Positions 1-9,336 of a DNA stretch of 64,000 bases are shown here, one piece after another; position 1 is the first letter of the stretch; every line of letters begins with the position of its first letter. The notes below the pieces were generated by a model. It worked only from the letters and a program-made list of their open reading frames with translations. It had not been told where the DNA came from and did no database searches. The position numbers and the translations under genes are program-made. This DNA is from an uncultured Mucilaginibacter sp. (GTDB lineage Bacteria > Bacteroidota > Bacteroidia > Sphingobacteriales > Sphingobacteriaceae). The stretch is taken from contig NZ_CAMLHX010000009.1 of assembly GCF_946479965.1 (NCBI RefSeq), positions 1 to 64,000 of the forward strand, given 5' to 3'.

Positions 1-13
1 CAATTTGTTCATC

Positions 14-107
14 GTTTACACTGTTGAAGTGTAAACTTATTTCAGGACAAGTCAATGGAATTTGGAACACCTCACTCTATACCGTTTTTGCTCCGGTAAC
101 GGAGCAA
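14..107. repeat. Two small stem-loops at the left edge
   Basis: Positions 14-22 (GTTTACACT) are the exact reverse complement of 28-36, with a 5-nt loop. Positions 88-95 (TTGCTCCG) pair with 100-107 around a GTAA loop. No gene is evident in 1-195. TGGAACA at 63-69 matches the repeat word found near 63.35 kb, so the left edge may hold the tail of a related repeat element. Confidence 0.45.
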
Positions 108-195
108 GATTTAGAGCCAGCAAATCATATTATTTTTTAAAACCCACCATTTGCAAAAGCCTCCTCTTTAATTTAATTTGGCTGCTAATAAATCT

Positions 196-771
196 ATGTC
201 TCAATCTATTCGCTTTGCCCTACTCTTATTATTACTTTCCTTCACCTCCAGAGTGATGGCTCAGGATGAATATAAGTTAGCCTGGCGCAAGGATAGTCTT
301 TTAAAATGGAGCGACTTTAAAGGCCCGGTTGATGCGACAAGCAAATTCCATGCACTGACGCTGGCCGAGATCTTTTTTAAGTACAACTGGGCATTAAAAA
401 ACAACAAATACATATTTACATTCACCGGGGGGAGTTTTCTTAACACCAATAAATCCTGGTCTGTACAAGAAAAGCAAACACCAGCGTTGCTTCGGCATGA
501 ACAGGTTCATTTTGATATAGCGGAAATTTTTGCCAGGATATCGCTGCAAAGGCTCACCGGAACCGAATATACCGCCACGTTTAAAACGACTATCGATGAG
601 ATAACCGAAGATAATTTGCGAAACATGAAAGTTATGCAGGATCTGTACGACGAGCAGACCGATCATTCAAAAGAAAAAAAGATGCAGGCCAGATGGGAAA
701 TTTATATTGCAAATCTATTGAAAGAGCCGGGTCCGATAAATCCGGCCTGGTTAAACGGACCTGGAAAATAG
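196..771 (+). CDS. Secreted DUF922-type putative zinc peptidase
   Basis: 191 residues. It begins with a classic signal peptide: a short basic start, a run of leucines and a cleavage site near VMAQ. The mature protein carries an HExxH motif (H101-E102-x-x-H105 within HEQVHFDIAE), as in the DUF922 family of predicted periplasmic or secreted zinc-dependent peptidases. The ATG at 196 is preferred to a TTG at 178 because it starts directly on the signal peptide. The substrate is unknown. No operon partner: the next gene lies 184 bp away beyond an inverted repeat element. The family call rests on the HEQxHF context and overall length; catalytic activity is inferred. Confidence 0.7.
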   Translation: MSQSIRFALLLLLLSFTSRVMAQDEYKLAWRKDSLLKWSDFKGPVDATSKFHALTLAEIFFKYNWALKNNKYIFTFTGGSFLNTNKSWSVQEKQTPALLRHEQVHFDIAEIFARISLQRLTGTEYTATFKTTIDEITEDNLRNMKVMQDLYDEQTDHSKEKKMQARWEIYIANLLKEPGPINPAWLNGPGK

Positions 772-866
772 CTGCACAAAACTCAGAAAGCTTATTTCTA
801 CATTCGTCATTATTGTTCGTATCAAACAAATGTCCTGCATTTTTCTTTTGTGTATATTCATTATAG

Positions 867-947
867 AATCAAGAGACAAGAATCAAGAGTTAAGACTTTC
901 TTAAACGCCTAATTCGTTCGTCTTGATTCTTTACTCTTGATCCTGAC
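867..947. repeat. Inverted element of 14-nt AATCAAGA words
   Basis: Positions 868-888 pair with 921-941 at 19 of 21 positions, leaving a 32-nt loop. The left arm repeats AATCAAGAG at 867 and 881, a 14-nt period, and the right arm repeats related words inverted. It ends 8 bp before the AI-2E permease start. It resembles dispersed intergenic word-repeats seen in Bacteroidota genomes; the number of copies in this genome cannot be judged here. Confidence 0.6.
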
Positions 948-955
948 TTTAAAAA

Positions 956-2062
956 ATGGCCATAAAAATTAAAGACCAGCCTTTTTACATTCAAAGTACA
1001 GCGGTATTATTCGGGTTGGTGCTGCTGGTGTATACATTAGCAATACTTACAGATATTTTGGTGCCGTTGGCATTCGCAGCGTTCATCGCAGTATTGCTAA
1101 ATCCGGTTGCCAATCGCTTACAGCGATACAAATTATCACGGGGAATATCGATCGCTATAACTATGCTGGCAGCGCTGGTGGTGATAGCAGCTGTGTTTTA
1201 CTTTCTGTCGTCGCAAATTGTTCAGTTTGGCGATTCGCTGCCTATGCTAAAACAGAAATTCGGGGAGATAACGCACGACCTGAAACTTTGGATCCAGGAT
1301 GCTATCGGCACACCGGTAGCCAAACAGGATCAAATGATAAAAAAAGCGTTGGATAACGGGCAGGGCATGGTTGGCAAAACACTGGGCGGCTTAATTGGCA
1401 CCCTTGGGATAATATTTTTGCTGCCGGTATACATATTCTTTTTACTGCTGTACAAACAGCTTATTCTTAATTTTTTGTACGAGGTTTTCGCCGAAGAAAA
1501 CTCAGCTAAAGTGAGCGAAGTTTTACGCGAAACTAAAGGCGCTATACAAAGCTATATTGTTGGCTTGTTGATAGAGATGATAATTGTGGCTACTATGAAC
1601 TCGGTTGCCCTTTTGTTACTGGGTGTAGAATATGCCATTTTAATAGGCTGCATAGGTGCTATACTTAACCTTATTCCTTATCTGGGCGGCATTATAGCTA
1701 TTGCTTTGCCTGTGTTAATGGCTACAGTAACTAATGATGGTTACTCCACACAGTTGGGAGTTATTGCCGCTTACATTGTTATCCAGTTTATTGATAATAA
1801 CATTTTGGTGCCGCGCATTGTATCCTCCAAAGTGCAAATAAACGCTTTAATGTCAATCATAGTAGTGCTGCTGGGCAACCAGTTGTGGGGCGTATCCGGT
1901 ATGTTCCTGTCCATCCCCTTTGTAGCTGTACTTAAAATCATTTTCGACCGCATTGATGAGCTGAAACCGTGGGGCAAGTTATTGGGAGACAATATCCCTA
2001 CCCGGCGCTTAGGTAAAATAGCGGGTAAAAAGAAAGAACTGACCAAAGACCCGGATCAGTAG
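956..2062 (+). CDS. AI-2E family transporter (PerM/TqsA-like permease)
   Basis: 368 residues with about eight hydrophobic helices: a pair near residues 15-50, one near 62-85, one near 138-168, and a C-terminal group from about 195 to 330. This is the layout of the AI-2E exporter superfamily (YdiK, PerM, TqsA), inner-membrane proteins linked to autoinducer-2 export or to Na+/H+ exchange in some members. The conserved family segments GAILNLIPYLGG and FIDNNILVPRI are present in the C-terminal half, and the tail is basic and cytoplasmic. The gene stands alone, with repeat DNA just upstream. The family is secure; the transported substrate is not known. Confidence 0.88.
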   Translation: MAIKIKDQPFYIQSTAVLFGLVLLVYTLAILTDILVPLAFAAFIAVLLNPVANRLQRYKLSRGISIAITMLAALVVIAAVFYFLSSQIVQFGDSLPMLKQKFGEITHDLKLWIQDAIGTPVAKQDQMIKKALDNGQGMVGKTLGGLIGTLGIIFLLPVYIFFLLLYKQLILNFLYEVFAEENSAKVSEVLRETKGAIQSYIVGLLIEMIIVATMNSVALLLLGVEYAILIGCIGAILNLIPYLGGIIAIALPVLMATVTNDGYSTQLGVIAAYIVIQFIDNNILVPRIVSSKVQINALMSIIVVLLGNQLWGVSGMFLSIPFVAVLKIIFDRIDELKPWGKLLGDNIPTRRLGKIAGKKKELTKDPDQ

Positions 2063-2224
2063 ATAATTATGGTCAACTGCTGCTAAGTTTCTACCGACAA
2101 TTACGCACGCGTCTTCTTTATCCTTAATACACCCGATTCATACCATAAAAAGAGCGTTTTGTCACAAAAAATTCCTTTACTACATTTTTAGTTTTATATT
2201 GGCCCTATATATAAACCTAAATAA

Positions 2225-5029
2225 ATGAAGATCACAATTGCTTCAATTGTCCTGTTTTTTGCTTTTGTTTTTTCCTCTGCCGCGCAAACTCCCTATAGCA
2301 TAAAAGGTGTTGTTGTTGATACGGTAGACAAGGCAAAAATCCGCGCTACCGTAACCGTCCTCAACGCTAAAGATTCCATTCTGGTTAAATTTGTCCGTAG
2401 CAATACCGATGGCACATTTACCGTAACGGGACTACCTGCCGGCAAATTTTCGCTTTGGATAACCCATCCGGACTATGCGGACCATACTGAAAACTTTACG
2501 CTTGATGCCGCCAACCCTACGCACGATTTTGGCAATGTTAACCTATTGCTCAGAGAGCGCGTGTTAAATGAGGTAAAAATTAAGGGCGCGCCCATTGCGC
2601 TTAAAATAAAGGGAGATACCAGCGAGTTTAATGCCCGAGCCTATGTAATTCAACCTAATGATAAGGTAGAGGATCTGTTAAAACAGGTACAGGGCATGGC
2701 CGTTGACAAGGACGGGAAAATAACCTTTATGGGCGAGCAGATAAAAAAGATACTGGTTGACAACGAAGAATTTTTTGGCGATGACCCCAAGCTGGTTACC
2801 AAAAATTTGCGTGCTGACATGGTTGACAAAATGCAGGTTTACGACCGCAAAAGCGACCAGGCCAGCGTTACCGGTATAGACGACGGCGTAAAGATCAAAA
2901 CACTGAACGTAAAATTACGCGAGGATAAAAAGAACGGCATGTTTGGCAAAGTTAGTGCAAGTGCCGGCAATAAAGGGCTATATAACGGCCAGGCAATGTT
3001 AAACAAGTTTAAGGGCAACTATAAGTTATCGGTTTATGGTACAACTTCCAATGACGGCCAGAACGGATTAGGCTATGATGACGCGTCAAGACTGGGCACA
3101 CAATCAAGCAACACCGTTACCTTTGATGACGGAAGCACCGGCACCTACTTTGGCAGCGGAGACGATTATGACGACTCTTACTACGGTGGCCGTGGCTTTC
3201 CATCAGCCAGAACAGGTGGCATCCATTACGATACTAAATGGAACGAAAAAAAGCAATCTATTAACACCAACTATAAAATAAGTGAAATGGCCTTAACTAA
3301 TAGTGTTAATACTATTTCGCAGCAAAATTTACCTGCCGAAGTTACTATTCCAGATCCCGCAGATAAAGTATTGAACAGAACTTCGGACAGAAGCAGTTAC
3401 AACCATACTTTCGGACAGCGTGGCGACATAGCCTTTCAAAGCAATCCAAATGCGTCAACATCCTTAAAAATTGCCGTCGACGGAGCGTTTAAAGATGTTG
3501 ATAATAACAGCAGCAGCGGCTCAACACTTACAAACGGAGACGGTAAATTAAAGACCCGCGAAATGCAGACCCAACGCGAGACCGGGCGGCAAAAGACTTT
3601 TAATGCCAGCTTTTTGTATTCAAAAAAATTCAAAGAGCCTAACCGTGTATTTTCATGGAATGTTAGCGAAACCTATAACGAAAACACCGCTACACTAAGA
3701 TTCAACTCTCATATTTATTCGCCCGCTAAAAATCCGGTTGACAGTGTTATTGACCAAAACAAACCTACGGCCACATCCGGTTCAGTATTAAATAGTAACA
3801 TTACTTACAATGAACCTTTGTCAAAAACCCTTTCGCTAGGTTTAAACTATGGTTTAGGGTTTAACAACAATTCATCAAACCGCGAATCATTTAATAGATC
3901 AGGCAGCGGCAATTATGATGAGCTAGATACCAAGTTTAGCAACAGCTACAAATTTAACCAGGTACTTAACCAGGTGGGCGCGGTTTTTAGCTATAAAAGT
4001 ACCGATACAAAAACCACCTTTGCCTTTGGAACTAAAGCATCAAAAGTTAACTTTAAACAAATAGACCAATACACATCAAAAATTTACAAGCGCGACTTTA
4101 TTAACTGGTTGCCGCAGGCGCGGTTCCAGCAAAAATTTGCACCGTCAGAATACTTAACCTTTCAATATAACGGCAGTAACTCTCAACCAAGTATTGATCA
4201 GATACAGCCCATCAGGGTAAATACAGATCCGCTGAATATTGTAATTGGCAACCCTAATCTGGGCCCATCATTCAGGCATAGCATGAGCGCATACTATAAC
4301 GTATCGCAGGAAATTTCGGGCCGTTCATTCTATATAAATGCATCATATGGTTTTACCGAAAACACCATCATACCCAACATCACTTATGACCAGTTTGGAA
4401 AATCCACTACGCAGTATCGTAACCTTACTGACAGGATGCCAAGCAACTACAACATATATGCAAACCTGAGCCGAAAAATAGGTGCATTTAGTACAAGTTT
4501 ATACATTTCAACCAACGGTAGCATAAATTACAGTTATAGCAATAACGTGTTAAACCAATCAAAAAACACAAATTACCGCGCCTCGCTGCGTATGTATATA
4601 TCTAAACCTAAAAAATATAATTTCTCGATATCGGGTGGGCCAACCTATACCTTTAGCAAGCAATCGTTACAGGCGCAGAGCAATTATAACTCTGCCGGAT
4701 TTAATGGCTATGCCTATTTTAACCTGTATTTACCGGCTAAATTTCAGCTGAGTTCTGATATTGATTATGAATACCAGGCGGCCGTTCAAAATGCGCCCGC
4801 TATTAGTCAGCCTATGCTAAGCGCTTCGCTTAACCGCAGTTTTTTCAAAAACGAGAGTTTGAAATTATCTGTCACGGGAAATAATTTATGCGATATAAAC
4901 CCGAATAACCGCAACATAACCGCTACCGGTTTTACACAAACCAATTATGCCGCCATACGCAGGTATTTTATGGTATCACTATCATGGGATTTTACAAAAT
5001 TTGGAACAACTGACACTCCTTCAAACTAA
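2225..5029 (+). CDS. Outer-membrane beta-barrel protein with carboxypeptidase-regulatory-like N-terminus
   Basis: 934 residues. A signal peptide ends near SSAAQT, followed by a CarboxypepD_reg-like beta-sandwich (about 23-110), a plug-like region (about 115-230) and a long beta-barrel rich in alternating aromatic strands and Asn/Ser/Thr loops (about 240-930). This matches the 'outer membrane beta-barrel family protein' group, relatives of TonB-dependent receptors. No SusD partner follows; instead a GLPGLI protein starts 6 bp downstream, a common pairing in Sphingobacteriaceae. The role is probably transport or anchoring of an unidentified ligand at the outer membrane. I did not recognise a clear TonB box. 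Confidence 0.82.
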   Translation: MKITIASIVLFFAFVFSSAAQTPYSIKGVVVDTVDKAKIRATVTVLNAKDSILVKFVRSNTDGTFTVTGLPAGKFSLWITHPDYADHTENFTLDAANPTHDFGNVNLLLRERVLNEVKIKGAPIALKIKGDTSEFNARAYVIQPNDKVEDLLKQVQGMAVDKDGKITFMGEQIKKILVDNEEFFGDDPKLVTKNLRADMVDKMQVYDRKSDQASVTGIDDGVKIKTLNVKLREDKKNGMFGKVSASAGNKGLYNGQAMLNKFKGNYKLSVYGTTSNDGQNGLGYDDASRLGTQSSNTVTFDDGSTGTYFGSGDDYDDSYYGGRGFPSARTGGIHYDTKWNEKKQSINTNYKISEMALTNSVNTISQQNLPAEVTIPDPADKVLNRTSDRSSYNHTFGQRGDIAFQSNPNASTSLKIAVDGAFKDVDNNSSSGSTLTNGDGKLKTREMQTQRETGRQKTFNASFLYSKKFKEPNRVFSWNVSETYNENTATLRFNSHIYSPAKNPVDSVIDQNKPTATSGSVLNSNITYNEPLSKTLSLGLNYGLGFNNNSSNRESFNRSGSGNYDELDTKFSNSYKFNQVLNQVGAVFSYKSTDTKTTFAFGTKASKVNFKQIDQYTSKIYKRDFINWLPQARFQQKFAPSEYLTFQYNGSNSQPSIDQIQPIRVNTDPLNIVIGNPNLGPSFRHSMSAYYNVSQEISGRSFYINASYGFTENTIIPNITYDQFGKSTTQYRNLTDRMPSNYNIYANLSRKIGAFSTSLYISTNGSINYSYSNNVLNQSKNTNYRASLRMYISKPKKYNFSISGGPTYTFSKQSLQAQSNYNSAGFNGYAYFNLYLPAKFQLSSDIDYEYQAAVQNAPAISQPMLSASLNRSFFKNESLKLSVTGNNLCDINPNNRNITATGFTQTNYAAIRRYFMVSLSWDFTKFGTTDTPSN

Positions 5030-5035
5030 TAAATT

Positions 5036-5803
5036 ATGAAGAAGATTTTCACTATAGTTAGCTGCTTACTTTTAGCAAGCAATATGATAATGGCTCAGGG
5101 GGCCAGAATGATAACAAGCGGCATCATTGAGTATGAAAAAAAGGTAAATATGCATGCCATTACCAAAGGGCAATTAGGCGATCCACCCGAGGAATACAGG
5201 CTGCAGGAAATAGCAGAGTTTAAAAAAACAACACCACAATTCAAATCGTTAATGAGCACACTTGTTTTTGCTGATAACAAGAGTTTATTTACACCTACCC
5301 CAGCCGGTAACTACCCTAACATGTACCGAAACCCCATGGGATTGCAGTTGAACACTATATACGCCGATCTGAACACCAATAGCCTTGTGCAGCAAAAAGA
5401 AATTTATGGCGATTTGTTTATGGTAAAAGACAGTACCCGTAAAATAACCTGGCGGCTTACCGGCGAGACCCAGCAAATTGCAGGATACACCTGCCGCCGC
5501 GCCAATGGCATTATGCTCGACTCGGTTTACCTGGTGGCTTTTTATACGGATAAAATTTGGTTTAGCGGCGGACCGGAGGCATTTACCGGCCTGCCGGGTA
5601 TGATATTGAAGCTGGCTATTCCGCACGAAAACATAATATGGACCGCCACTAAGGTAACCGACCAAGGCATAGCTCCCGGAGTTATAATACCGCCTAAAAA
5701 AGGAACAAACATTACACCAAAAGCCTTATTGGAAAAGCTGAAGGACCATATGAAAGACTGGGGCCCGGTTGGCAATTATGAGCTGAAAGCCTTTATGCTT
5801 TAG
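5036..5803 (+). CDS. GLPGLI family protein
   Basis: 255 residues with a signal peptide (cleavage near IMAQG). The signature of the family appears as TGLPGMILKL in the C-terminal half, preceded by the usual YTDKIWFSGGPEAF context. GLPGLI proteins are Bacteroidota-specific secreted or periplasmic proteins of unknown function that are commonly encoded next to outer-membrane barrel proteins, as here, where 6 bp separate it from the barrel gene. Co-transcription is likely. At GLPGM the signature differs from the eponymous GLPGLI at one residue. The family call is strong; no molecular function can be assigned. Confidence 0.88.
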   Translation: MKKIFTIVSCLLLASNMIMAQGARMITSGIIEYEKKVNMHAITKGQLGDPPEEYRLQEIAEFKKTTPQFKSLMSTLVFADNKSLFTPTPAGNYPNMYRNPMGLQLNTIYADLNTNSLVQQKEIYGDLFMVKDSTRKITWRLTGETQQIAGYTCRRANGIMLDSVYLVAFYTDKIWFSGGPEAFTGLPGMILKLAIPHENIIWTATKVTDQGIAPGVIIPPKKGTNITPKALLEKLKDHMKDWGPVGNYELKAFML

Positions 5804-5825
5804 CTTCGGTTTGCGCTCAAATCAC

Positions 5826-5833
5826 TATCTTTA
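5826..5833 (+). promoter_or_regulatory. Putative -7 box (TATCTTTA) for nhaA
   Basis: TATCTTTA matches the Bacteroidota -7 consensus TAnnTTTG except for the last base. Only 7 nt separate it from the nhaA ATG at 5841, so the mRNA would have almost no 5' leader. No convincing -33 element was identified. Confidence 0.45.
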
Positions 5834-5840
5834 GCGACCT

Positions 5841-7157
5841 ATGAAAAAGTCGCCGATAGATAAGCTGATCCACCCTGTTAACCGCTTTATTCACTTAGAG
5901 TATACCAGTGGTATTGTGCTTTTTTTAGGCGTGGTGATAGCGCTTATCTGGGTAAACTCCCCTTTCAGCGAAAGCTATCATCATATTTGGGAAATAGAGT
6001 TTTCTTTCGGATTTAATAACGACGTATTAAGCCATCCGCTTCATTTATGGATAAACGATGGCTTAATGGCGATCTTCTTTTTTGTGATAGGCCTTGAGCT
6101 GAAACGAGAATTTATTGCGGGAGAACTATCAACCTTAAGCAAAGCCTCCCTCCCAATGGTTGCAGCACTGGGCGGCATGCTGGTACCGGCCGGTATTTAT
6201 ATGGCATTTAACCACGGCACCGCAGCCGAACACGGCTGGGGCATCCCTATGGCTACTGATATCGCCTTTGCGCTTGCCCTGCTTTCTATCGCCGGGAAAC
6301 ATATACCATCGTCCATAAAAGTTTTCCTATCAGCACTTGCGGTGGCCGATGACCTTGGAGCCGTTTTAGTGATCGCGTTTTTTTACAGCTCAGGTATTGT
6401 ATGGCTGCCCTTGATGATCGGCGTGGGATTTTTAGTGATCCTTGCTATTGGTAACATCCTCGGCATCCGGAGTTCCGCATTTTATGTATTGATCGGTTTT
6501 GGGGTATGGGTTGGCTTCTTGCTGTCGGGCGTGCACCCTACCATTGCAGGTGTATTGGTTGCGTTTACTATTCCGGCCCGCACCAAGATCAACGAAAAAC
6601 AATATTCAGACAAGCTAAACCAGCTTTCTGCGGAGTTTGACGAGGAAATCCCCAATTGCAGCTCGCTTACCACACCAAAACAGCACCATACCATTGAGCA
6701 GATAAAGGCGCTAAGCCTTGCCGCGCAAACGCCCCTGCAAAAAATTGAAACCGCGCTTCACCCTTGGGTGGCTTTTGTAATTATGCCCTTGTTTGCATTG
6801 GCAAATGCGGGGATTTTTATAGGCGCTGATTTTTTCTCGTTGCTCATCAACCCGGTAAGTATTGGTGTATCCGTAGGTTTGGTGATTGGCAAATTTATAG
6901 GTGTACTGCTGTTTACATGGATAATGGTAAAAACCCGGTTAACTACACTGCCCGAAGGCGCAACCTGGAAGCATATAATGGGAGTAGCCTTGCTGGCAGG
7001 CATAGGGTTTACCATGTCGCTATTTGTATCTGCGCTTGCTTTTAATCAGGCTCAAATGATAGATCAGGCTAAGTATGGTATTCTATTAGCTTCGCTTATT
7101 GCGGGAATATTGGGGATTGTTGTGTTGAAAGCACAACGAAAGCGGGCTAAAGTGTGA
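5841..7157 (+). CDS. nhaA: Na+/H+ antiporter NhaA
   Basis: 438 residues with about 12 transmembrane helices. It exchanges H+ for Na+ across the inner membrane for pH and sodium homeostasis. The sodium- and proton-binding aspartate pair is visible in the segment ALAVADDLGAVLVIAFFY, and the family motif GMLVPAGIY lies upstream. It is somewhat longer than the E. coli protein (388 residues) because of a hydrophilic insertion near residues 255-300 between membrane segments, common in this family outside enterobacteria. It stands alone, facing the polysaccharide island on the opposite strand. The very close -7 box suggests an almost leaderless message. Confidence 0.95.
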   Translation: MKKSPIDKLIHPVNRFIHLEYTSGIVLFLGVVIALIWVNSPFSESYHHIWEIEFSFGFNNDVLSHPLHLWINDGLMAIFFFVIGLELKREFIAGELSTLSKASLPMVAALGGMLVPAGIYMAFNHGTAAEHGWGIPMATDIAFALALLSIAGKHIPSSIKVFLSALAVADDLGAVLVIAFFYSSGIVWLPLMIGVGFLVILAIGNILGIRSSAFYVLIGFGVWVGFLLSGVHPTIAGVLVAFTIPARTKINEKQYSDKLNQLSAEFDEEIPNCSSLTTPKQHHTIEQIKALSLAAQTPLQKIETALHPWVAFVIMPLFALANAGIFIGADFFSLLINPVSIGVSVGLVIGKFIGVLLFTWIMVKTRLTTLPEGATWKHIMGVALLAGIGFTMSLFVSALAFNQAQMIDQAKYGILLASLIAGILGIVVLKAQRKRAKV

Positions 7158-7174
7158 TCGATTGGGGAATTATG

Positions 7175-7936
7175 CTAATCGTTGGTTCTTCTGTTCTTTA
7201 ACCAGTACCAACCCAGGTTAAAGGCTATTACCGCGTGATTAAATACCGTAGGTAACAATCCATAGTGTTTTTTCATGATGTCAAAGCGTTCCATCAGGCT
7301 TTGCTTGTGTTTCTGTTTTGACATACCCCCTACTTTGTAACGGGCCACATAAGCGTGAACGTTTACTATTTTCTTTGCCTTTTTTGCAGCGCGCAATATC
7401 CAGTCTATATCGGCGCTTAACTGATATTTGGGATCGTAAGGTTCAACAAGCGAGCGCTTGATATAAATAGCCTGGTGACTTATACTCATGCCGTATTTAA
7501 AATCTCTCCAGGTAAAATTTTCAGGCGCGGCATGGCGGCGGCGACCGAGGTTATTGCCTTCCTCATCCATCATTTCTGTCTCGCCATAATAGATATCAGC
7601 ATCCTCTACAGAAGCGAATATACGGGCCACAGTATCGTTTGCATAGAACTCATCCCCAGAGTTCATAAATATAATATAATCGCCTGTGGCGGTTTTAATG
7701 CCCTTATTCATGGCATCGTAAATGCCATTGTCTTTCTCGCTGATGAGTATAGCCAGTTTATCTTGATAACGTTCAATTACCTGCAGCGTTCCATCTGTTG
7801 ATCTGCCGTCGATAACAATGTACTCAATACCCGCATAAGTTTGATTGAGCACCGAAAGCATAGTCCGCTCAATGTCGGCCACGTTGTTATAAACGACCGT
7901 AATAACAGAAAGAACGGGTTGGGCTTTTTTACTCAT
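7175..7936 (-). CDS. Family 2 glycosyltransferase (GT-A fold)
   Basis: 253 residues. The N-terminus VLSVITVVYNNVADIERTM and the following YIVIDGRSTDGT are the nucleotide-sugar binding segments of GT2 enzymes; IIFMNSGDEF supplies the metal-binding position, here SGD instead of the usual DxD, as in WcaE/WcaA-like enzymes. It should transfer a sugar from a nucleotide-activated donor to a growing lipid-linked glycan at the cytoplasmic face. Its start overlaps the end of the neighbouring GT4 gene by 8 bp, so the two are translationally linked. Donor and acceptor cannot be predicted. Confidence 0.87.
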   Translation of the reverse strand: MSKKAQPVLSVITVVYNNVADIERTMLSVLNQTYAGIEYIVIDGRSTDGTLQVIERYQDKLAILISEKDNGIYDAMNKGIKTATGDYIIFMNSGDEFYANDTVARIFASVEDADIYYGETEMMDEEGNNLGRRRHAAPENFTWRDFKYGMSISHQAIYIKRSLVEPYDPKYQLSADIDWILRAAKKAKKIVNVHAYVARYKVGGMSKQKHKQSLMERFDIMKKHYGLLPTVFNHAVIAFNLGWYWLKNRRTND

Positions 7937-9200
7937 GATTTAAAACAGAGCGGTAAAGTTCGATATATTGGTTGGCTACTTTATTATTTGTGTAGTTGTC
8001 CAGCACTTTTTGGCGCGCGTTTGCGGCTAATTTAGCGGTATCTGCAACGTAAAGTATTTCGACTATTCCATCGACTATACCCTGCGCTGATGCTAAGTCG
8101 GCTAAATACCCATTCTGCAAATGATCTACCATTTCGGGTATACCACCTGTATTGAAAGCTATTACCGGTGTACCGCAAGCCATGGCCTCCATCACGGTAT
8201 TGGGCAGGTTATCTTCTAAAGATGTTGTCACCAATACATCGGCAAGGCTGTAAACTTCCGCCAGTTCACTTTCACTCGTAATAATATTTAACTGATGCAC
8301 CGGAAAAGGCAAAGTAGTTACATCAAAGTGTTTGTTCTTACCGAAGATCACTACTTCAACGTCTGATGTATCGCGCTCGCTTTGCTTTAAAAGATTTAGC
8401 GCTTCTACCAGGTATTTTATGCCCTTACGCTTATCATTTATATTGGCGGCACCGAATAAAACAACCTTTGCATCAACATTAATACCGCGTTTTTTTCGCT
8501 CCACCATCCTATCGCGTGGCGAAAACGTGTCGATATCGATGGGATTTGGGATAGCGTTAATAGGCAATTTGCCAATTAACGAACTCTTACCCGCCACTCC
8601 GGCTAACCAATTGCTGCACGTAACAAAAGTTATGTTTTTTGCACCGGCATACACAGCGGCCTTGCGCAGCCAACCTTTATGCGACAAGTCATTCTCATCC
8701 TGATCACGCAGAAAAGGGCAATTACCGCATTCATTTTTAAACCGCTCGCAAGTGCCCGAGTAATGGCAGCCACCGGTGAAGGTCCACATATCATGCAATG
8801 TCCAGATGATAGGTTTGCCTGTATCTATTAGCTCTTTCAGATTGGCTATGGAGAGAAAACCGGAGTTTGTCCAATGCAGATGCAGTATATCTGCATCTCT
8901 AACCAAGGCGTTGTTTACGATGCTTGTCCCGGCGTTAGCTGGTGAGAATGCAAAACGCACAGACTTATCTCTTTCATGAAATAGTATAAAGGGAATACGC
9001 TCAGCCAAAAAAGTAAGTTTTGCTTTAAGCTTGCTCACAGCATCTCTTACAATACCTGTAACGGCGTTTTCATTGGTCTTTTTATGCTGCACCATTAATC
9101 TGGCATCAACACCCTGCAAACGCAGCGCGTGCAACAGCCGCGTACAAGCGGCAGGAGCGCCACCCCCGGCATCGGATGTGTTGATGAGCGTAACTTTCAT
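7929..9200 (-). CDS. Family 4 glycosyltransferase (GT-B fold)
   Basis: 423 residues from the ATG at 9200; a GTG six bases upstream is also in frame but less likely. The N-terminal domain begins KVTLINTSDAGGGAPAACTR, typical of colanic-acid-type GT4 enzymes. The C-terminal Rossmann domain carries the donor-binding E-x7-E region in TTSLEDNLPNTVMEAMACG followed by TPVIAFNTGGIPE. A Cys-rich stretch near residue 160 (GGCHYSGTCERF...CGNCPF) is typical of a WcaC-like subgroup and may bind metal. It is the first gene of a two-gene unit with the downstream GT2, and part of the surface polysaccharide island. Confidence 0.88.
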   Translation of the reverse strand: MKVTLINTSDAGGGAPAACTRLLHALRLQGVDARLMVQHKKTNENAVTGIVRDAVSKLKAKLTFLAERIPFILFHERDKSVRFAFSPANAGTSIVNNALVRDADILHLHWTNSGFLSIANLKELIDTGKPIIWTLHDMWTFTGGCHYSGTCERFKNECGNCPFLRDQDENDLSHKGWLRKAAVYAGAKNITFVTCSNWLAGVAGKSSLIGKLPINAIPNPIDIDTFSPRDRMVERKKRGINVDAKVVLFGAANINDKRKGIKYLVEALNLLKQSERDTSDVEVVIFGKNKHFDVTTLPFPVHQLNIITSESELAEVYSLADVLVTTSLEDNLPNTVMEAMACGTPVIAFNTGGIPEMVDHLQNGYLADLASAQGIVDGIVEILYVADTAKLAANARQKVLDNYTNNKVANQYIELYRSVLNHE

Positions 9201-9218
9201 TTGCACAAGTATACTAAT

Positions 9219-9324
9219 AAAGCGGAAAGCTCAAAGCAGAAAGCTGAAGGCTTATAGACTAATCTGAAAATGTACTCCATGACACTAAAAAAGCTTTGGT
9301 CTTTCTGCTTTCCGCTTTTTGCTT
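9219..9324. repeat. Inverted element of 14-nt AAGCGGAAAGC words
   Basis: AAAGCGGAAAGC at 9219-9230 is the exact reverse complement of 9307-9318, and AGCAGAAAG at 9235-9243 pairs with 9301-9309. The left arm repeats an AAGCnGAAAGCTnA word at a 14-nt spacing. It fills the divergent spacer between the GT4 gene and the acetyltransferase gene and runs into the latter's -7 box. Its architecture parallels the element at 867-947, with a different word. Confidence 0.55.
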
Positions 9325-9331
9325 ACTTTTG
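9324..9331 (+). promoter_or_regulatory. Putative -7 box TACTTTTG for the acetyltransferase gene
   Basis: A perfect match to TAnnTTTG. It ends 5 nt before the ATG at 9337, which would give a leaderless or near-leaderless mRNA and rules out the in-frame TTG at 9319 as a start. Confidence 0.55.
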
Positions 9332-9336
9332 AGGAA

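Noticed and set aside
62..256. 64-residue ORF upstream of the DUF922 gene
   Set aside because: It runs over stem-loop DNA and overlaps the signal-peptide start of the real gene; no coding-like features.
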